Shown piece after piece: positions 43,900 to 47,489 of a stretch of DNA of 47,489 bases. The stretch lies in the NCBI GenBank assembly GCA_011389935.1, contig JAABTJ010000023.1:1-47489 (forward strand). Direction: 5' to 3'. The translations under genes were made by a program, and so were the position numbers. Position 1 is the first letter of the stretch; every line of letters begins with the position of its first letter. Under the pieces are notes generated by a model that saw nothing but the letters and a program-made list of their open reading frames with translations, had not been told where the DNA came from and did not search any database. This stretch comes from Desulfobacteraceae bacterium. GTDB lineage: Bacteria; Desulfobacterota; Desulfobacteria; Desulfobacterales; Desulfosalsimonadaceae.

Positions 43900-44736
43900 C
43901 TACTTGACAACCCGCAAATGTCCGGATTGCCTGAGTTTTTCCCAGAATATCCGCAGAATGACCATGGAAGCGCCCCTTGCGCCCAGATCTGCATCCGGGT
44001 CCGAACCGGAAAGGCCGGCAACCTTTTTGCAATTCTCGATGAGCTCCCGGTTGCCCGAATCAAGACCGAACTCCCGTTTCAACAAATCGGTAAAATCCCG
44101 CAGGCTTTCTTTTTTTGCGCTGGCAATGCGGATTTTATCCATGGAAGGCAGGTGGTCCATCAAATGGTCGACTGCCTGCTCCACTGTACGGGGGACCCCT
44201 TTTTCTATTCCTGCAGAATCCTTTCCCGAAGCGAACAGCCGCGTTGTGCGGGGCATTGTATCGGCAATGATATCAATATGAAAAACGGTTTCCAGCAGAT
44301 TCCGGGTCGTTTTATAAATGTCCGGATCCTTGCTCTCACGGGGACCCGCCACATTTAAGACTTCGATGTCATTGGCGGCCATCCATTCATGAATATCAAT
44401 GGCGGCGTCAAAGGCGATCAGCCTGCCCATATCCACATGAAGCACCGGCTTTCCCTGTTTTTCCGCAACAACCCGCGTCAAAAGCGATCCGCCGGTTAAT
44501 TCACCGTGGCTGATGATCAGCGTGCCGTCGGCGTCCATAACATTTCTGGCCGTGCGGTCGGGATAATCCCCGCCGGGCAGTTCGACGAGATTGTACTGCA
44601 TCGATAGAATCCCGTCTTCGGCCTTGCGCCCCTCGGGGACCCATCCGCCGTGCTCGATGCCGTATTCAATGGCAAAATCGAGCGCCGCCCTGTCCGCCCC
44701 GGTCTGTCCGCCGGATACAATTTTTTGTATGGTCAT
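43900..44736 (-). CDS. YpsA/molybdenum-cofactor-carrier-like protein with extra C-terminal domain
   Basis: 278 residues. The N-terminal ~155 (KIVSGGQTGADRAALDFAIE, GWVPEGRKAEDG, LIISHGELTGGSLLT, NVAGPRESKDPDIY) match the Rossmann-like putative molybdenum-cofactor carrier family related to YpsA and the lysine-decarboxylase/LOG fold. SGGQTG is its nucleotide-binding loop. The C-terminal ~95 residues (TVEQAVDHLMDHLPSMDKIR to FWEKLRQSG) form a helical domain resembling DUF6794, from memory. The frame opens 105 bases upstream, but the family start is MTIQKIVSGG. It follows sucrose synthase by 50 bp on the same strand. The ligand is unknown. Confidence 0.78.
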   Translation of the reverse strand: MTIQKIVSGGQTGADRAALDFAIEYGIEHGGWVPEGRKAEDGILSMQYNLVELPGGDYPDRTARNVMDADGTLIISHGELTGGSLLTRVVAEKQGKPVLHVDMGRLIAFDAAIDIHEWMAANDIEVLNVAGPRESKDPDIYKTTRNLLETVFHIDIIADTMPRTTRLFASGKDSAGIEKGVPRTVEQAVDHLMDHLPSMDKIRIASAKKESLRDFTDLLKREFGLDSGNRELIENCKKVAGLSGSDPDADLGARGASMVILRIFWEKLRQSGHLRVVK

Positions 44737-44786
44737 GGTGGATGTTCTCGCAAAAAGTTCCATCGACAAGGCGCAGCATGCCCGTT

Positions 44787-47186
44787 TCACGAAATTGCTG
44801 TAGACCTTGGCTTTAAAAACAGGTGATAAAAAAGATCGCAATACCGATTCAACCGTATCATCCCCGCCTCGGACTCAGCAAACCGCCAGAACCCGTAAAG
44901 CTTTGTCAGCCGGATCAGCTTGTCGCTGTACTTGTCCCACGTGAATTTTTCCCGTACGCGCTGGATGCCGTTTTCCGAGATCTTTTTCCAATGCCCGGGG
45001 TCTTTTTCGCATGCGGATACAAATTCCAGGATATCCCCGGCCATCATCTCGGGCTTGCTTGTATTCATCAGATACCCGCTTTTCCGGTTGATGATAATTT
45101 CCGACGGCCCCCCGAATATCGGCCCGAAGGTCGGCAGCCCGCACTGCATCGCCTCCAGTATGGTGAGACCGAACGCCTCGAAAAGGGCGGGCTGAACGAA
45201 CATGCCCCCTTTGTCCGCGACAAGGCGGTAGACCACCCCGGTTTCCTGCTTGGGAACGGACGGCAGCCAGCGGATGCTTCCGTGGAGCTGATATTTTTCG
45301 ATCAGCGAATACATTTTCTCGATTTCATTTTTTTCTTCCACATCTTCGGATTCTTCCATGTGGATCGTACCGGCGGCTACCACCAGGTTGCAGTGCTTCC
45401 GGAGCTCCGGTTCCAGGCCGAACGCCTCCATTAGCCCCGTCAGGTTCTTGATCCGGTCCAGCCTTGCCATGGTAAAAACAGGCGGTTTTTCCGGGTCGTC
45501 CAGGTGGCCGTATATATCGGCCGACGCATCGTGAAAAAGGCGGTTCTCCCAAAACTGGTTCCGGCTTTCCGGGCGCTTGTCCATCTGGTAATAGGGAAAA
45601 TAATTGGCCTCGTCAACGCCTGGGGGGACCACGTTGAATTTCGGGGAAAACAGGTTGATGCCGTTGATCACCTGGTAAAGCCCCGGCATGGTGTAATACT
45701 GGTAGGATTCATACTGCCCCATCCGGTCATCCGTTCCGGCGATTTCCTGGTACGTGCTGGTGACGATGAAATCCGAACGGTTCATGGAAAGGAGATCCGC
45801 CGTGTACTGGCAGGAAAAGTGATAATCCCGCTCCATATTGTGCCAGTAAAGATCGGAGAACAGGTACTTCGTCTTTTCCAGGGCATGGGCGATGGTGCAC
45901 TGGATAACCTTTAAACGATCAGACAAAAGCGTCGCCACCAGGTTTCCGTCCGAATAATTGCCGACAATGAGGTCGGGACGCCCTCCCAACTGCGCCAGCA
46001 GTTCATTTTCGCACTCTGCGGCAAACCGGTCCAGGTACGGCCATATCTTAAATCTTGAAATCCAGTCCTGGACGACATTTCCGCCCTCGTCATGAAAGGG
46101 GATCCGCAGGATATAGGAGTAATCCGTGCCGATAATGTCTTCCGTCGGCTGGTTGCAGGTGGTATCGCCGGCGTTGGGGATAAGCCGCGTCACCACGATG
46201 ATCCGCGGTTCAACGTCTATGCCCGCAAGTTCGAATTCCGAAAGAAGGTACTTTTCCAGGGCCCGCACCTGGTCGAGGATATAGATGACCTGACCACCCG
46301 TATCCGGTTTTCCCAGTACGTTTTCCTGGCCGAACCAGCCGTGGGGGGACAATATGGCGACCTTGGAGATCATCGGCAACCGGGAAATAAATTCCTCGAG
46401 GGTTGTGCTTCTGGGTTCGTAAAAAAGGCTCTTGAGCAGTTCCATGGTTTCGGTGATCCGCCGGGCATTATATCCCCACCCCGGCTCGAATCCGTTCAGC
46501 CGCATTTCCCGTTCAAACACCGTGCAGGACGTGTCCGGGTCATGCGTTTCCAGCATATCAATTGTTTTTTCAAGGGCTTCCAGACAATCCTGCCGGTCAT
46601 GCAGTATCGCCTGGTTCACCAGGAGCTGCTGGCCGTTTATCCGGTGCAGCTTGATAAACGCAAACAGCTTGTCCCCCCATTCTTCGGCCTTCTGAAACAT
46701 CGTTGAGGACAAATGCTTGTTTAAAAAACTGATCCCCTTGCCCACGTTTTTGATTGTTCGCACATTGGGTGAATAGTCGTAAAACGGCATAAAATCGATT
46801 TCAAGGGTGTCGCGGTTGGCGGCCGGACGGTTGCCCAGCACGTATGCGTCCTTGTAGTCGAGATACCGGCTGATGCTGATCTCCTGCATTTGATCGCAGC
46901 TTGTGTTCATCCGGTATATGCGGATTTTTCCCCGTTCATAGCGATGCATGATCAAGGCGATATTGTCGATGATGAGCAGTTCGTTTACTTTTTTAAAAAA
47001 CTGGGCTGCCTTCGACTTTTCCATGACTTCCGATGGTTTATCATGTTTCCGGCACCACTGGCGCCACTTGAGCCACACATCGTTTCGGAGGAAAAATTTG
47101 CCCTCCTCGGTAAAAATGCCGTACATGAAATCGGCAAAATCCCTGTGCTCCTCATCGCTGATGATACTGGGCAGGACATTGGCCAT
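44787..47186 (-). CDS. Sucrose synthase
   Basis: A 799-residue GT-B enzyme (GT4 family) that reversibly converts sucrose and UDP/ADP to fructose and nucleotide-glucose. Residues 1-270 are the regulatory N-terminal domain. The catalytic part begins near VAILSPHGWFGQENVLGKPD and GGQVIYILDQVRALE, contains HALEKTKYLFSDLYW, and carries the E-x7-E nucleotide-sugar motif EAFGLTILE (E670, E678). Full length and colinear with plant and cyanobacterial enzymes. AAAGGAG lies seven bases before the ATG. No sucrose-phosphate synthase is visible here, so the direction of use is unknown. A long inverted repeat and promoter-like sequence precede it. Confidence 0.93.
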   Translation of the reverse strand: MANVLPSIISDEEHRDFADFMYGIFTEEGKFFLRNDVWLKWRQWCRKHDKPSEVMEKSKAAQFFKKVNELLIIDNIALIMHRYERGKIRIYRMNTSCDQMQEISISRYLDYKDAYVLGNRPAANRDTLEIDFMPFYDYSPNVRTIKNVGKGISFLNKHLSSTMFQKAEEWGDKLFAFIKLHRINGQQLLVNQAILHDRQDCLEALEKTIDMLETHDPDTSCTVFEREMRLNGFEPGWGYNARRITETMELLKSLFYEPRSTTLEEFISRLPMISKVAILSPHGWFGQENVLGKPDTGGQVIYILDQVRALEKYLLSEFELAGIDVEPRIIVVTRLIPNAGDTTCNQPTEDIIGTDYSYILRIPFHDEGGNVVQDWISRFKIWPYLDRFAAECENELLAQLGGRPDLIVGNYSDGNLVATLLSDRLKVIQCTIAHALEKTKYLFSDLYWHNMERDYHFSCQYTADLLSMNRSDFIVTSTYQEIAGTDDRMGQYESYQYYTMPGLYQVINGINLFSPKFNVVPPGVDEANYFPYYQMDKRPESRNQFWENRLFHDASADIYGHLDDPEKPPVFTMARLDRIKNLTGLMEAFGLEPELRKHCNLVVAAGTIHMEESEDVEEKNEIEKMYSLIEKYQLHGSIRWLPSVPKQETGVVYRLVADKGGMFVQPALFEAFGLTILEAMQCGLPTFGPIFGGPSEIIINRKSGYLMNTSKPEMMAGDILEFVSACEKDPGHWKKISENGIQRVREKFTWDKYSDKLIRLTKLYGFWRFAESEAGMIRLNRYCDLFYHLFLKPRSTAIS

Positions 47187-47217
47187 TTTTTAACTCCTTT
47201 GAATCCTTATACAATTC

Positions 47218-47306
47218 TTTGCATTTATCAATAGACACGATGATCGGAAGAATCTCGTAGGGTCCTATTCTGTGGGAATATTATCGTGTCTATACAAAAA
47301 TGCAAA
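47218..47306. repeat. Inverted repeat with 24-bp arms in the sucrose synthase leader/promoter
   Basis: The left arm TTTGCATTTATCAATAGACA then CGAT (47218-47241) pairs with the right arm (47283-47306), matching 20 of 24 bases with the 11-bp inner part ATAGACACGAT perfect. The spacer is 41 bases. It could be paired operators, a leader hairpin, or the ends of a miniature element. Confidence 0.7.
47278..47305 (-). promoter_or_regulatory. Candidate sucrose synthase promoter
   Basis: On the minus strand TTGCAT (47300-47305), a 16-base spacer and TAATAT (47278-47283). The -35 overlaps the outer part of the right repeat arm, whose inner part fills the spacer. Transcription would start near 47271, leaving the left arm in the leader. 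Inferred. Confidence 0.4.
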
Positions 47307-47400
47307 AATTAGTAACTGCAGGCCTCCCTTTCACGTACCTTCTTTTCCGGGTCGGTATCTGCGTTGGAATCGGGGCGGCGCTTGACGCTTCTTTTACAAT

Positions 47401-47489
47401 TGACGACTTCGCAAAAAGTCCAATATCTGCGTTGCGCACAATCTTTGAAGAATCTCACGTTCGGCTAAGTACGCTCAATTCTTCAAAAA
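47401..47489 (+). repeat. Palindromic repeat, family 2 (cut by window end)
   Basis: Starts TGACGACTTCGCAAAAAGTC, then CCAATATCTGCGTTGCGCAC and the first stem arm and loop, closely matching the copy at 25511-25637. The right half lies beyond the window. Confidence 0.85.

Larger units (their letters stand above)
47187..47489. other. Upstream region of sucrose synthase
   Basis: 303 bp with no gene. It holds the sucrose synthase ribosome site, an inverted repeat with 24-bp arms (47218-47306), a candidate promoter within it, a GC-rich stretch of no recognised content (47310-47395) and a truncated family-2 repeat at the window edge (47401-47489). Confidence 0.6.

Noticed and set aside
1..47489. 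CRISPR arrays, tRNA or rRNA genes, complete insertion sequences
   Set aside because: No regularly spaced direct repeats, cloverleaf-like segments, rRNA signatures or transposase genes were recognised by reading; a covariance-model scan could not be run.

Overview
The window reads as a chromosomal segment of an anaerobic, fatty-acid- or aromatic-degrading Desulfobacterota bacterium (Desulfobacterales-like). This is inferred from a class I hybrid-cluster protein behind an HcpR-type palindrome, an anaerobic sulfatase-maturating radical SAM enzyme, two acyl-CoA dehydrogenases, a decayed 2-hydroxyacyl-CoA dehydratase, a GAF/sigma-54 activator, and small interspersed palindromic repeats of a kind I associate with this group. 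Most of the window looks GC-rich. The first ~1.1 kb is visibly AT-richer and carries a toxin-antitoxin pair, so it is probably acquired DNA.

Layout. 1-1.2 kb: VapC-like PIN toxin followed by a Phd-like antitoxin (toxin first), with a near-consensus promoter whose -10 lies inside a palindrome. 1.2-7.7 kb (minus strand): SBF-like transporter, acyl-CoA ligase, a pseudogene fragment of an HgdB/FldB-type dehydratase, aldehyde dehydrogenase, then hcp with its own terminator and operator. 7.8-16.4 kb (minus): a tightly coupled dinB-sulfatase-anSME unit preceded by adenine deaminase and a sigma-54 activator, then a PP-loop ATPase. 16.5-18 kb (plus): nth and nfo, two base-excision repair enzymes with overlapping ends. 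18-22.4 kb (minus): a J-domain membrane protein, a HAD hydrolase, an EEP-fold hydrolase and two acyl-CoA dehydrogenases. 22.6-24.3 kb (plus): lnt. 24.3-28.7 kb (minus): a secreted lipase with its membrane foldase, an Omp85-type barrel and a purine deaminase.

28.8-38.9 kb (plus) is a compact run of seven genes: MBL hydrolase, BCCT transporter, tandem UspA, nitronate monooxygenase, and a complete tripartite RND efflux pump. 39.1-43.3 kb encodes a 1400-residue protein that joins a degenerate GGDEF domain, a STAND/AAA ATPase, a tandemly duplicated unnamed domain and HEAT-like repeats; it is the most unusual gene here. The window ends with a small secreted protein, a YpsA/MoCo-carrier-like fusion protein and a sucrose synthase (minus strand) behind a long inverted repeat.

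Scattered between genes are at least three related palindromic repeat families that share flanking modules but differ in their central stem. No rRNA, tRNA, CRISPR array or complete insertion sequence was seen.
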